Shown here: piece by piece, positions 36,242 through 49,271 of the stretch | Layout: every line of letters begins with the position of its first letter | Position numbering within the stretch: the stretch's first letter is position 1 | From: Drechmeria coniospora | Taxonomy: Eukaryota; Ascomycota; Sordariomycetes; Hypocreales; Ophiocordycipitaceae | DNA: 64,000 nt | Direction of reading: 5' to 3' | NCBI RefSeq assembly: GCF_001625195.1 | Contig: NC_054389.1 | Span: forward strand, 10,536,520 to 10,600,519 | Notes under the pieces: model-generated | Database searches by the model: none | The model's input: the letters and a program-made list of their open reading frames with translations, nothing else | Told to the model about the DNA's origin: nothing | Position numbers and translations under genes: made by a program

Positions 36242-38505
36242 TCAACGACGAAACCGCTTTCCGTGCTTGTGGGCGTGCAGATGGCCATCGCGCCGCCGTC
36301 GTCGGTGAGCAGCAGGGCTGGGTGTAACGGTTGTCGTCACGTCTTGAGTGATGGTGACGGACGACTCCACCCAAAGAATCTTGTTGACAACACTGCCATT
36401 AGTGACATACTGAGTGCTTAGGATTTCCTTGCCATCGGCCGGCTTCTCTTTTGGTGGCGGCGTGGGTTTGGGTGCTGGAGGGGCTTCCTGTTCTTCCGCT
36501 GGCTCCTCGTCCGCCGGCTCCTCGTCCGCTGACTCCTCGTCCGCTGGCTTTTCTTCCTTTTTCTTATCTTCCTCCTTCTTCTCTTCCTCTTGCTTCTTTA
36601 TCACCTCGTCTGGTGATAACCAGGACAGCTGCTTGAAGATTTGGCCGCCTAGACGCGCTAGAGCATCCGAGAACATATTTGCAGATGGCTCTACGGCTAA
36701 TTCAGGTGAAGCGGGAGATTTTTTTGCAGGGTCTGGATGGCCTGCTGGAGCCTGGCCTGGAGCTTGACCTGCTGGAGCCTGACCTGCTGGAGCCTGACCT
36801 GGAGCTTGACCTGCTGGAGCCTGGCCTGGAGCCTGGCCTGGAGCTTGACCTGCTGGAGCTTGATCTGCTGGAGCCTGATCTGGAGCTTGACCTGCTGGAG
36901 CCTGACCTGGAGCTTGACCTGCTGGAGCCTGACCTGGAGCTTGACCTGCTGGAGCCTGACCTGGAGCTTGACCTGCTGGAGCCTGACCTGGAGCTTGACC
37001 TGCTGGAGCCTGACCTGGAGCTTGACCTGCTGGAGCCTGACCTGGAGCTTGACCTGCTGGAGCTTGACCTGCTGCTGGAGTCTGGCCTGCTGGAGCTGGA
37101 GTAGCTGCCGCCGGCGAAGCTGCGTTGGCGTCCTTCTGTTGTCCTATGTTGGCCACGGGTCCCGGGCTCTTGCCCGTCATGCCTCCCGGAAGCTTATTCA
37201 TGGGGCCCTTGACATTTTCGTCGGCCAGCGATTGAGGGAGAGGCGCCTTCATCTTGCAGCTCGTGGCCGTGCCCTGGTCGACGACGTTGAACACTTTGCA
37301 ATCCTCAATTCTTCCGGACGGGTTGGTGCACGTATCGATGGCCTTCTGGAGGAATCCAGGGTCCCAGCCGGTGAGGAAGTCTCCGTGATAGCCAAAACCT
37401 GCAAGCAAGCGGTTAGTAAAGTGGACGCATGTATCAAGCCAAGGAAGAATATGTTGGCTGGTTGGCAAGCAGCGGGAAGGCACGACGAGGTGAGGCGAGG
37501 CGAGACCTACCGGTGGTGTCGGTGTTGGAAAAGACGAACTTGCCATTCCTGTTCTTGAATGCATAGGTATTCCAGATCACCTCAAACAAAAGACTCGGCA
37601 GACGGACGGGAAATCCCGGAGGGCACGTGCCATCGATCACCAGGTCAGGGAAGGCGACGTGGTCCTTGTGGTTGGGGCTGTCGAGCGCGTTTCCTCCCTT
37701 CCAGCAGGAGGGGAACATGAGCTCGAGACGGATGCCGTTCATGCAGTTGGCGTCAAGGTACGACTTGTCAGGCAGGAAGTGGCGGAAGAGAGTTGCCTCT
37801 GGGGTCCCGGCGTAATTGAGACAGTTGAAGCCAACAGCACGTTGGGACAGGGCGTCCTGGGTGGTTTGGCCTAACGCCTGCCATTGCGACTTGCCAGGGT
37901 CTGGTTTGGAAGGATCGCCGACGGTGTAGTTGCGCCGCATGTTGTCACCGGAGATCATTTGGAACCCCGACGGGAAGGCAGTAATGTTTTGGCCGTTGAG
38001 GAGATAGTAGCTGGACAAGAGGTTTCTCGTTAGCCTTTTCCATGCCGCAAAAGATAGGTCAGGACAGATAGGCAAGCCGGTAAAGACGTACGCAAGCATG
38101 CCTCCAACCTGCTCAACGAGCTCGAACTGGCCAGTAGCGGCATCCTGGAAGTAGAGCGCAGGGTGCCAGTACGACGATTTGTCCTGGGTGACGCGACACG
38201 ATGTGCAATCACCAGCGACCAGGTCCGCCGTGCTCGACGTCGCGGAGAAGCCTACATCCATCACGTTAGCTTGATTCCGAGAGACAACCCTGTCGTTGTG
38301 GTTGGATGCAATGCAAGCCCGACGGAGAATCGAAGAGAGACTTACCAGAGGATCCATGAATGGTGTGAACGTGCCCCGAAACGTCGTTCGGATTCACGAT
38401 GGGGTCGATCCGCGCAAGGCCAACACGGCCAGGACATTCCATCCGCCAGAAGGCGTTGACGCCCGCCACGAGGCCCGCGGCCAGGGCGAGAGCGTGCTTG
38501 GTCAT
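36242..38505 (-). CDS. Secreted DUF1996 protein with Gly-Gln-Ala-Pro repeats
   Basis: A 658-aa protein. Exons on the minus strand are 38505-38346, 38251-38092, 38010-37511 and 37398-36242; the introns (94, 81 and 112 bp) have donors GTAAGT, GTACGT and GTAGGT, and frame is kept. Residues 1-18 form a signal peptide. The DUF1996 domain spans about residues 19-320: 'FWRMECPGRVGLARIDPIV' at the mature N-terminus, 'GHVHTIHGSSGF', 'SSYWHPALYF', 'PSGFQMISGD', 'DSPNHKDHVAFP' and 'CPPGFPVRLP'. Then comes a repeat region (about residues 377-494) of 9-aa G-Q-A-P-(A-)G-Q-A-P units, a Lys/Glu-rich segment and a basic, His/Arg-rich C-terminus. DUF1996 proteins are secreted or wall-bound in fungi and of unknown activity. 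A GPI site is not evident. Confidence 0.9.
36737..37090. repeat. Coding 27-bp minisatellite in the DUF1996 gene
   Basis: About a dozen near-identical copies of a 27-bp unit ('gacctggagcttgacctgctggagcct'), interrupted by shorter 12-15 bp versions. Because the unit is a multiple of three it stays in frame and encodes the G-Q-A-P-type spacer. The opposite strand also stays open and gives Leu/Glu/Asp-rich frames at 36679-37104 and 36737-37558 that are not genes. Copy number is probably variable among strains. Confidence 0.93.
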
Positions 38506-41500
38506 CCTGGTAGAGATGTATCCAAGTTCGCAAGAGCGGCACCAGGCGCTGGGGGTTCAAAGGTTGAAGGAGACAGTTCAAGGAGCGGACGACGCAACCG
38601 GGCAGTCTGGGGGCGGGGTTTGTGTCAGTATCTGTAGACTCGATGGGTTCGCCGAAAGATGCGGCAGAGGACGAGGGTAGCGAAGGGAGGGGGATGCCGT
38701 TGAGCGCTATGGCGAGCGGACAAGAGGTCGAGGGGAAGAAGTAGCAGGCGCTTTGGGGATACGTGATGGGCAGCGAAAGGATGACGGCAGAGCGGAGGAA
38801 GGAGGTGAGAAGTGAAGGGGAGGAGGTGCTGGTCGGAAAGTGCAGGAGCAGGCGGCGATGAATCACGAGGCAGCAGGTTCGGGCCACGACGGCGAACAAG
38901 CCTCTCATGATGGCCAGCTTTCGAGGCCATGACGGATGGATGGAGAGTTCGGACGAGCACTTGCTCCTCACTCTGCCGGACTCATCCGGAACCCACTTGC
39001 ATCAAGGAAAGGAGAACAGGACGGTGAGTGGAGGAGTTCCCAGGCCGAAGCCGCCGGGAACAGAGGGTTTTCGTTCCACTTACCAGTCGGAACCTGATGC
39101 TGTCGATCAAGATGAATGGAGTTGGCGTTGAAGTTGGCGTAGAAACGTCAGGCCCAAGGTAAGTAGTTGAAGATGGCCTGGTCCCTCGGAGTGGTGAAGC
39201 AATTCACAGGACAAAGAGTCCGTTCGAGGAACGTGCAGAACTTTGCAGGTTGCGAAAAGTCGTCCTCCTGGTCGGTTCTCTGCAGCGGCGAGGCGAAGTG
39301 TCGAGACCCTTTCCCAACCCCGCGACGGATCCGAGACAGTGAATTCCAGTCGTGACCGCACGATACGTCAGGCACTTCCACGCACAACCTTGCAATGCGA
39401 CCGCGTCTCGACGCGTTAATTGAACGGTCCGGGAATTTGGCCAAGAAGTCGGTGCGATGGCGCGGGCCGAAACAGGCGTTCCGATGATTCGATGGGGGTA
39501 CGTTGTCGGGTATCAAGTCGCAAGAATCCAATCTAGTATTGTACGGTCGTCGTGTTTCCGGGCGAGAATTGCGACGACTCTCGGTCGACAAGGAACGACT
39601 AGGAAGGGCGAACGGTAGGGGTAGACGACGGTAGATGATGAAGAATATGGAGATGGCGGGCGACGGGAGGTGCGAACAATAAAGAATGCGACGAAGAAGA
39701 GGTGACGAAACGGGATAGGGAATAGAAAGGTGAAGTGCCGCGAAGGAATCGGAGTGATGGAGAGGGAAAGGAACGCACGACGAGACTGTCGAAGAGGAAA
39801 AGGGAGTGACTCAGTCGAAGCAAGCGGGTAGGCAACGACAGAGGCCAGAGGACGCTGGGATGGAATTAGACCATGTTCACTATGATCCAAGATCCGGAGG
39901 AGGGAAAAGGGGGGGGGGGGGGGGTATGCGAGATGGGCTGTGCAAGGCTCCAGTCGCTCAGCTCTTGGGTAGGTCGGTAACGAAAAGACGACAACGGGAT
40001 GGCCGTCTCGGACCAGGCTTGCGGCGCTCCTCAGCGGGAGCCATTTCCTATCCGGGGAATTACGAGGGTTCCAAGGGTCAAGTGACGTGGGCCTACGATC
40101 ATCTACAGCGGACGTCTAGTTGGACGTTCAACATAGGTACACCCACGGCGAGGCGAGAGGAGGAGGATCCGTGGTGCCAAGTCCTTGGTACATGATCGAC
40201 CAGGCAGCTTAGTGCGTAAAGCGGCACGGATACGAGATGCAACGATGTATCGGGGACCTCTAGGAGGAGTCATGGATGAGCAGGTCGTGGGATCGGGAGG
40301 ATGAGGACGTGGACGAGGAGGCTGTAGCACATATGCCCAGGGGGTGCCGGGGTGTCGACAGCAAGCACCTGATTGGACGACCGTTGGAGCCTTGTGTCTC
40401 GGGGCCATCGGTGGCGCCCTTTTGGCGCATTGGGGGTGCGTGCGTGACAAGATGGAGTGCAAGCAGGTACAGCCCGGTACATGTACGTACTTGCTCTGGA
40501 CGAACAAACACCTATTTGCACACAGTACGGGTATTATAATAGGGGCACGTGTACTCTGCACTCTGTACTTTGTACGGAGCAGTCGGTATGTACTACTGTA
40601 CTCCGTACTTGTACCAGTCAGTACAAGTCTGCACTTGCGGTCAACGTCGGCAGATGGTGCGAGAGCAAGTCCGCACTAGTACGGTAATAGTCAGTTTCGT
40701 ACTGGTACATGTGCCATGCATGTACAAATAACATGTACGGAGCAACCACTGGTGGTTACAGCACATGTACTTGTACTTGCCACTACTCGTAGGTACTGTA
40801 TAGTACCGCAAGTCCATGTTCACTTACGAGCATTTTTCGCATTTGGTTTGAGGCGTTTGTGCATGAATACTACTAGTAGTGGTTTAGGACGCACTTCAAC
40901 ACATGCACATGCAGACGGCACTTGAGAAGGCGGTAATATTGAATTCCCCGTGCCCCTGCTCGTGCCTGCCCATACTCGCATGCTCTCACATTTATCAAGA
41001 AGCCAGGTTGGCGGTATTAGATATTTGATGGTTGGCAGTGTGTATGAATGTGCGCACTGCACGGGATATTGCATTTGCATTTTTTATCGCGCGTCTTGAA
41101 AATTGCGTCTTTTCCCGTCCATGTGCGCACGGGATAGATAACGGTACGAGCGTCCCGACTCGTTCCGATCGATGCTGAGGGTACGATACCTACTGGGCAT
41201 ACCATGTACAAGTAAGTTCTAGGTACCTCCAACTTGGGTATTATAGCTCACTGCCCTGCATGGTAGCACACACATGCGTGCGAACAAACTACGAGTGCTC
41301 CGTCCTAGCCGTTGCTCATCGGCAGTATGTCCCGGCAGTGGCAGCAGGGAGCGCAAGGGCAGCACGTTTGATGTCAGAGTGGCACCCCAAACCAGTCCTC
41401 ATCCAGCCAGTGTTGCGCATTATGTTGCTGGCGCCTCTCGACGAACTTCTCTAGCGCCCCCACACCTCCACCCCACGGGCCCCTCCCTCCCTTTCCCTTC

Positions 41501-44500
41501 CAAGTCCACTGTTAGCCCCCTTTTCCAATCCGGCGGGTGGAAGAGGTGGAACATGATGGATCTGGGTTAGCTTCTACTCTAATCCCAATATACCAGTCCA
41601 TCATCGATATGTGCACCTCCCAAGGCGATGCATGACGCCCTTGCGCATGTTGCCAAGGGCTGGGCAACGATTGTATTTTTTGACTTTTTTTTATTTTCAT
41701 TTCTCACCTTGAAGTTCCGGCCTGGTCCAGCGATAGGCAGGCACGCTGCGCACATTGAAACATTCAGGCCGGCACCCATGTACGGAGTACACACCATTGC
41801 TTTTACTGCTCGAACATGTAAAGGATTCCACCGCATGACACGCAGGCCATCGATGACTTCTGAGTGCTGCTGTACCACGGCACCAGCACCGCCCCCGACT
41901 GGCATGGCAAGCCCCGTCGTGTTGGATGGCATACACCAGCCCTGAAACATTATATCCTATCGGGTCAGCTGACGACCAACACTGCAGTACGGAGTAGGTA
42001 TATTGCAGTTGTATACTTGAAACCCGTTTCACGGCGCCTGCTCAGCTCCCTAGCTACTATGCGCCGAATGATCGAGATAACTAGGCTGCAGTACTGTTTT
42101 TTTCGCCCAGTTGAGTAAAACCACCTGATGTCATCCGTACAGTACTCCGTACACTTGGGCGATTCCAAGGATACCCTTACTTGTATTACGGAGTACGTAG
42201 TAATAGTGGTACTTACTCAAGTACGTAAGTGTGCTTACTCCGTACTACATGTCCTAGTTACACATGTATTACTTGGGAGTACTTACACGCACTAAGTGCT
42301 CCGTACGGAGTATTACTGAAATTATATTGTACGCACTTGTACTAGCGAGAAATCACCTCACCAACGCCCACCACATGTACTAGCACTCACGCCCAGTACC
42401 ACTAGTCCGTGGCGTCGATCCCGCCACCCCCAGCCTCCCACACTCTGCAAATGAGGGCAAGAATTGCAAGTGCACACGTGTGCTTGTACACCTGCTTACT
42501 TGTCCCCTTGCTCGCTTCCTACTAGTAGGCTACTCAGTAGACGTGAGGTGGGTGCTCTGCACGGGAGTACAGCACTTGTGGGCTGCCGTTCGAACCAGAA
42601 CGGAGTCTCCCGTAGGAGCCGCTAATAATTCGTAGCACGAGCATGCGGCGAGTCGCCTTTCGCCATTCCAGATTTCCGGTACGATGTCATTTCACCTACT
42701 CACAACCTCCTTTCTTCGATAATACGGCTGCCATCGCCTCGCTTCATACGGAGTATAGGATCCTATCCACGCCGTTGTATTTTATTTTTGTGGTTTAATG
42801 TCTTTCCCCGTTTTCGTGTCTGCATTGGACTGGCTACCGACGCCTGCGTTGGCTCCATCGTCACCCCGAGTCTTCATCACCGCCAACTCGAAGGGGGGCG
42901 AGGGCCAACAGCTGCTGGTGCGATCAAATCAAATCAAAAATCAGCCCAAACAGTCGCATGTGAGCCATGCAGCGACGGTTGTTGCAACACGAGTGGCGGC
43001 ACGAACATGTTGTGTGTCCATGAACGCAAGGATCCTATCGTGCAATAACACTGTCTCGAAGCCCTGTTAGCATCGCCTCGTCATCTTTGTCGCCAATTGC
43101 CATTCCTCGTGACCGAGGCATCACGGCAATATCTGCGCAACGGTACGAGGAATATGAGGTAAACCCGTTGGGCGAACCAGGTCCCTCTTGGTTGGCCGTC
43201 TCCGCATGGCTTGCACAAGCGTATGGCGGGAGTGCGGCTCGACGGCTCCTGAAGATTGATGAGATCGCTGCGGTGCGTACTCTGTACTGGGCGCAGTATT
43301 GCCGTACGTGTACGGAGTAAGTAATTAATACTGTAATTGTGAGTACTTGGGTGTATTTGTGCATATAACACAACCAGTTGTACTGGAGGAGTAAGTAAGC
43401 AGTATTTCGACCTGCCGTCAGGTACTCCGTACTGTACTGAAGACTTACTTGTACAAGTAGGTGTACATGTAAGTAGTAGGTACTAGTTGTAGATGCACAA
43501 GTACATACGGAGTACTGTACATACCAGTATAGAGTATGTACGGAGTACTGTAAGTAATGTTATCCTCCATACGGAGTACTCGTGTGCAAGTACAGCACCG
43601 TGTACTCCGTACAAGCACTCCGTACTCCGTGAATATAATTACAGAGTATGGAGTACCGAGTACCGAGTAACAATACAGCAAGTGCTTAAGTACTTACAGT
43701 AGTTGTATTGCCGGTACGAGCGGAGCTCGGTCTGCGGAGAAGGTACGTGCAGTACTGCACAGTACAGAGTATGACTGTACTCGTACCTATTCCGTACTGT
43801 AAGTGCATACATGGAATACAAGGTATTTATAAATAAGGGTGCTGCAGGAAATAATAGTCATCAATCGAAATACACCTAGTTATTGCGAACAAATTACTAG
43901 GTAGACTTTGACGTACTGTAAAATGGCATTATTGTACTACAGGGACGGAGTATAACTATTACTAGGTACCCCTACAAGTATTTTGCAGATACTGTACGGA
44001 GTACGGAGTACGTATCGCGCCGAACCAAGGGCCAAGGCACGAGCAGGACCGACTGCTCAACGAATCGTGCCATTGCTGAGCTGAGGAATATACCGCAAAG
44101 AATATGCAACGAATGCCTCGATGTCAGTGCTATTCCATCTCTGTAGTCGTGCTCTTTCACGTCGATGGCGCAATTCTTGAACTTTCCGACCCAGGCGTGC
44201 TATGCCTCGAGATAGTCATGAAACACTCCGTGCCTTATTGTCCTCTGCTCCGCTAGTCTCTTGCCGACCACATGAACGTTCGAATGCCATGACACCATCC
44301 AAAAACAGCATCTGGGTCTGGCAGCAAGATTGCGAGTGTAAGTATATAGGCCCTACGGACAAGGAAATGAAGCATGGTAAATGGAATAGGATTCATTCCT
44401 CGTACTCGTTTCCGTCCAGCAGTACATGGCTCACTACTGGTCGCGGAACTAATACAGGGTAGCAGCTGCTTTTGCACCAGCCAGCTGTTTGCGTGCGGTC

Positions 44501-45068
44501 ATGTGACCTTGAAACCGCCTTCGCCACAGTAGCAGCCACAAGCAACAAGTCAAGTCAGCCTCATGCGTACTGTTGGCTTTGCCGTCCTGTGGTAGTATGT
44601 ACTTACTGTAACAAGTACACCTACCTACGAGCACTTGTACGGAGACATGTGCTCGTAGGTACTGATACATGCATGTATACATGTTTGGAGTACAAGTAGC
44701 AGGAGTCGAGACTCCAAGCTCGGGATTGGCTCGTCCATTGATCGTAACGTATCCATCCGTATCCCGTATTACTTAATACTTGTTGTACAATATGTGCCTT
44801 TATCCGGTACAGGTACCAGTATTACTACAGTGCTGTGCAGTGAAGGACCAAGCCAGTGCAGGCCAAGGCACTGGAGTTCGCATACTTCGTTAGTATCCCA
44901 CCTGCAGTAATAACCTGCTGCCAACACAATACTTACGTGCTGCCTTCTTACCTACGAAATACTACCACCACCTACCCCACGAACCACCCGACGACGCTCA
45001 CGGCACGCAATGACTTGATCACACTCAGCGAATGATTGACGGCTCTGGTCGACGACACTCCTTCAACC
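38506..45068. repeat. 6.5-kb gene-free region, right part rich in GTAC motifs
   Basis: 38506-40460 has ordinary composition and probably includes the long upstream region of the DUF1996 gene; a run of 16 G lies at 39909-39924. About 40480-40820, 41990-42320, 43260-44020 and 44580-44900 are dense in GTAC-type words (exact copies at 42142-42152, 43538-43548 and 43994-44004). 41580-41980, 42400-43250 and 44030-44530 are ordinary islands. No frame shows a recognisable family pattern. 44940-45068 is the promoter-proximal region of the auxilin-like gene. Confidence 0.7.
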
Positions 45069-47740
45069 ATGGACGATCTCTCGGCCATCGATTGGTCCAA
45101 ACCCTCAGGCTCGGCCTTGGGCTCGGGCCTTGAGCCCAAATCCAGCGCGAACCCGTCGTATCCGCCGCTGCGTCCAACGCCATCCCCCCTGGCCTCTGGT
45201 CGCAATACGCCATTGCCTGCACAAGGCTCGGCTGGCTCGCCGTCGAGGCCACCGCCTCCAAAGTCGGACCAGGACAGCTTCAGCCATTTGTTGAGCTTCG
45301 TGCCCGCAAAGACGCCGCAGAGCCTGACGCTCGCCGAACGGCAAGCCCAGCTCGAGGCCGACAAGAGGAAAAAGGCGGAGGAGCAGAGGAAACAGGCGGA
45401 GGCCCAGTTTGGGAGCGGGCAGCAGTTGGATGCCTTGGGCTCGCGCCCCTTCACGCCGAGTCCGAGCTTCCAGTCGACCGTGGTCCCCAACGGAGCCAAG
45501 AAGGCGGATGACGACCTGCTTGCAAACTTCCAAAAAGGCACCAAGGTCGACAAGCCGACCCTCCACCCGCCGCCCGAATCTTCCAAGACGTCGACGCCGG
45601 GGAGCGACGCACGAAGCTCGACCCATCCCAAGGCCTGGGGTTCGGCGACGGGGTCCAGCGGCAACAGCTTCGCCGCCGAGGATGACGATCCTTTCGGCCT
45701 AAACGAGCTCAAACCCGGCAGTGCCCCGCCCGTGCCGGCACCGCCGAACGCGGCCGAAGATGATGACTTCCTGGGCGATCTTGCGAGACCGGTAGACGAG
45801 GTTCGAAAGAAGCAGCAGCAGGCGGCACTGCCCGACCCCGGACCGGCCACCAAGAACGCAGGCCCCGGCTCGTCCGAAAATGCGAGACGGGGAAGCAAAC
45901 CGGGAGCGGACAAGGAGACGGATAGAGCCATCGCGGAGCTCCTCGACTACGGCTTCACCCTCGAGCAGGCGAGGCAAGGCCTGGCCAGGAGCGGCGGCGG
46001 ACTCAACGTCGAGGCCGCCGCCAACTGGCTCTTGGACGACGCACACCGAAAGTCGAAAGCAAAGTCACAGGCCGGAGCCTCATCCCACACTCGGGGCCGC
46101 AGCTCAAGCCTGCTCGAGCAAGGGGCCGCCGCCGACTTTACCAAGTCCGCCGCTGCGGTGGGGAGCAGCCTGTTCAAGACGGCCAACTCGCTGTGGAAGA
46201 CGGGCCAGAAGAAGATGCAACGGGCCGTCGCCGACTTTCATCACGAAGGAGGGGACCCAAGCGAGCCCAAGTGGATGCGCGACGCTCGTGCGCATGAGTC
46301 GAGGCAGATGAGCTCGCAAGCCACCGACGAGGCCCTCGTCCTCGAGGCGGCCGCCAGATCAAGGCCGAGCCGCCCCAACAACCGGCCCTTGCTAGCCCCG
46401 TCGTCGGGCAGCCAGGCCCGGAGCAGGTCGGCACCGCGCTGGCAGCAGCACTCCACGTCCCCTGTCACGGCCGGGGCGAGATCCAGACTCGACAGGCTCG
46501 GATCGGACGACGACAGCTTCGCCCCGCACGTCAGCGCAAGCAGGAGGAAGAAGGCGGCTCCTCCGTCCGAGCCCGAGGCGAGCAGACGGGAGTCGGTGCC
46601 CGATCTGATCTTCACGTCGGAGGCCCCCAAAGCGCACGAGCCGGTTGCCCATCGTCCGGCACGCGCACAACCACAGCCGCTCGCACGCCAGAATGGACAG
46701 CCGCAAACTACACTAGCCGCCGCCGCAAGTCGCACGAGGCCGCCACCGGCGCGCCAAGTGCCGGCAGTCGACCCTTCCGCCCTGCAGAGTTCTGCGAAGC
46801 ATCGACTGATGGGGACGGCGCATTTCAAGCGTGGCGACTACGCCATGGCCCATTCGTCTTACACATCCTCGATGTCGTCTATCCCTCCTGCCCACCCCTT
46901 GATGATCGTCCTGCTCACCAACCGAGCGCTGACGGCGTTGAAAACGGGGGAGCCGAAGCAGGCCGTGTCCGATGCCGACGACGCCCTCAAGATCATCGGG
47001 CCCGGGAAAGGGCAAGGGGAAGGCGTGAGCGTGCAGGGAAACGACGGCGAGGAAGAGAAGAAGGACATGAAGGAGCTCTACGGCAAGGCGCTGAGCCGCA
47101 AAGCCGAAGCTCTGGAGCAGATGGAGAAGTGGGCCGAAGCCGGTGCCGTCTGGCAGCAATGCGTCGAGGCTGGCGCGGGCGGATCGACGGCGGTCAAGGG
47201 TCGACAGCGATGCCAGGATGCGCTCGCGCCAAAGCCGGCCAAGGCCGCGCCGAAGCCGACGGCGAAGCCCAGGCCGAAGCCCTCTGCTGCGGCGTCCCAG
47301 AAGAGCTCCGAGGCTGTCACGCGGCTCCGCGAGGCGAATGAGGCGGCGGCGAAGGACGACGACGAGAGGTTTGCCCTCACCGACAAGATCGACGCCCGAG
47401 TGGCTGCCTGGCGGGACGGAAAGAGGGACAACCTTCGAGCCCTGCTGGGCAGCCTCGACAAGGTGCTTTGGGAGAACAGCGGGTGGAAGAGCGTTGGGCT
47501 GCACGAGCTCGTCATGGCGAACAAGGTCAAGATTTCGTACATGAAGGCCATTGCCAAAACGCACCCAGACAAGGTACGATGATCTTTGACCACGACGGAC
47601 GCTGACGGATGCATGCGTTCTCTGCTGACCGCCGCCAGCTTCCACAAGACGCGAGCACCGAAGTCCGGCTCATTGCCGGCGTCGTCTTCAGCACCCTCAA
47701 CGAGAGCTGGGACAAGTTCAAGGCCGAGAACGGGCTTTGA
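45069..47740 (+). CDS. Auxilin-like J-domain protein (Swa2 type)
   Basis: An 868-aa protein. Exons are 45069-47573 and 47639-47740, with a 65-bp intron (donor GTACGA). The start at 45069 (accATGg) is the first ATG of the frame. N-terminal half: disordered, with short acidic motifs of clathrin/adaptor-binding type ('DDDPFGLNEL', 'DDDLLANF', 'DDDFLGDL'). About residues 282-325 are a UBA domain ('AIAELLDYGFTLEQARQGL...AANWLLDD'), and about 571-702 are TPR repeats ('AHFKRGDYAMAHSSY', 'TNRALTALKTGEPKQAVSDA'). About 788-868 are a C-terminal J domain with HPD at 832-834; the intron splits the domain right after HPDK. This UBA-TPR-J order is that of yeast Swa2, which recruits Hsp70 to strip clathrin from vesicles and acts in ER inheritance. 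It converges on the UBC7-type gene with 288 bp between. Confidence 0.92.
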
Positions 47741-48028
47741 GATGCCGAGAACGGGCACGAGGTTTAGGAGGTAGACAAGAAGCATGAAAGCGCCGTGTGA
47801 ATATATGCATGTCTAGGGATGATGAAATGACGTACTCTGTACAGTTGACTGAACAAACACCATGAATGAAGAAGCCCAACCCCCACTATGTCACACCACC
47901 ACCGCCGGTACGATAGCCAAAGCCCAAAGCCCAAAGCCCAATGCCGACACGCCACGCAACTCCTTTCGCATTTCACACGCCCGCGCACGCATCGCCCGGT
48001 CACGTCACGACACAGTGGCGCCGGCTCC

Positions 48029-48627
48029 CTACAATCCGAGCAGGCGTCGAACGCCGTCGCGGACTCTGCTTTCATACTCGGCTCTCCGCTCGCGCCACAT
48101 CTTGGCAGCCTCGACGTTGGCGGGGCTCTCGTCGTTCGGCTCGGCGAGCATGCTCATGACGGAGATGAGTATCTTCTCAACGGACTGGATCGGCGACCAG
48201 CGTTCGGACGCGTGCTCGTAGTGGTTGGGGTCATCGCCAGGAGGGTGGAGGATGGAGATGCAGACGAGACCGCTGGGGTAGACTAGAAGAGGCCTGGGCG
48301 TCAGCGTGCGGAAATGGATTTGCACGCTCGACGGCGAGAAGCATACGAGGGGGAGAGGGAGCGAGGCAAGGACGGTTTACCGTTTGGGTGCCACACATCG
48401 GCGAGAAACTTCATCGACGGCGGCGCGAGAGGGTAGTCCTTTGGGAAGCGGAGCTCCGCGGGGAAGACGCCGCCCTCGAAGGGAGTACCCTCAGGGCCTT
48501 GGATGAGGCACTCCCAGTGCAGCAGGTCGTCCTCGGAGACGGGGCCGGCCGTGATGCCTTCCGGGGGGTTGTTGGTCAGGCCGCGGTATTCCTGGAGGAG
48601 GCGTCTGTGCGCCGTCGACTGCGCCAT
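48029..48627 (-). CDS. Ubiquitin-conjugating enzyme E2, Ubc7/UBE2G type
   Basis: A 166-aa single-domain E2. Exons on the minus strand are 48627-48381 and 48282-48029, with a 98-bp intron (donor GTAAAC) right after the HPN triad. The E2 core is complete: '[14 protein letters not shown]', HPN at 80-82 and catalytic Cys90 in 'SGLVCISIL'. It is followed by the acidic loop insertion '[17 protein letters not shown]' that marks the Ubc7/UBE2G/UBE2R group, then '[17 protein letters not shown]'. The length equals that of yeast Ubc7 within a residue or so. In yeast, Ubc7 works with Cue1 at the ER membrane in ER-associated degradation; the same role is inferred here. Confidence 0.97.
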
Positions 48628-49271
48628 GGCAGGCAGGCAGCCAGAGAGGCAGGGGCGGATGGGCTAACGAAAGGTTGGCTTCGTTTGCGTGTGGTTTGCG
48701 AGGCAGGGGAAGAAGGCCCGACGACGATGCCGACGACGATGCCGACGACGATGATGCCGAGTAGTGGGCGGTAGTTGGAGGTGACGGGCCGATGGCGGAT
48801 GGCGGGGGTTGCGCAGCTGGTAAATGGGAGTGGCCCAACCACGTTGTTGGGTGATGTGGGGGACCTGTTGCCAGCTGGTTACCTGGACTTGTCACTGTAT
48901 TACTGTTACCCTGCACACTAATATTAAGTACTAATATGTGCATCACTTATCCCTACTGTAGTGTATATTTAACATATACTTACGCTGAAGGCACCTGGCA
49001 GCCCAACCATCAACCCGCGCCTACGATGTATCCATGCATACATTGCACGTCATCTTCGTCCACTTGCATGTCAGGGATACTACTAATAATGACCATTCGA
49101 TCACTTGATGAAGTTTGGCGCCCCTCCTACGTGCGTTTGAAGTGCACAAGAGCGCTTTGTGGTGAAGCGGGGAGGGCTCAAGTACCATGGTATCTTGATA
49201 ACCTAAACTAATTGCTCAGGATTCCAACCAAGCCAGTAACGGTTCATCCGAGACATGGTTGGCTGTCCACA
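48628..49271. other. Intergenic region upstream of tRNA-Glu
   Basis: 644 bp. It holds the promoter region of the Ubc7 gene (leftward), including a short CGACGATGC-type tandem at 48719-48756, a few GTAC words near 48930-48960 and otherwise ordinary sequence. No gene is seen. Confidence 0.6.

Noticed and set aside
36679..37558. Plus-strand frames with Leu-Glu-Pro/Trp-Ser repeats
   Set aside because: They are the opposite strand of the DUF1996 repeat, which stays open because the unit is 27 bp.
46713..47645. 310-codon minus-strand frame and others across the auxilin-like gene
   Set aside because: Shadow frames on a GC-rich gene; the plus strand has clear UBA, TPR and J domains.
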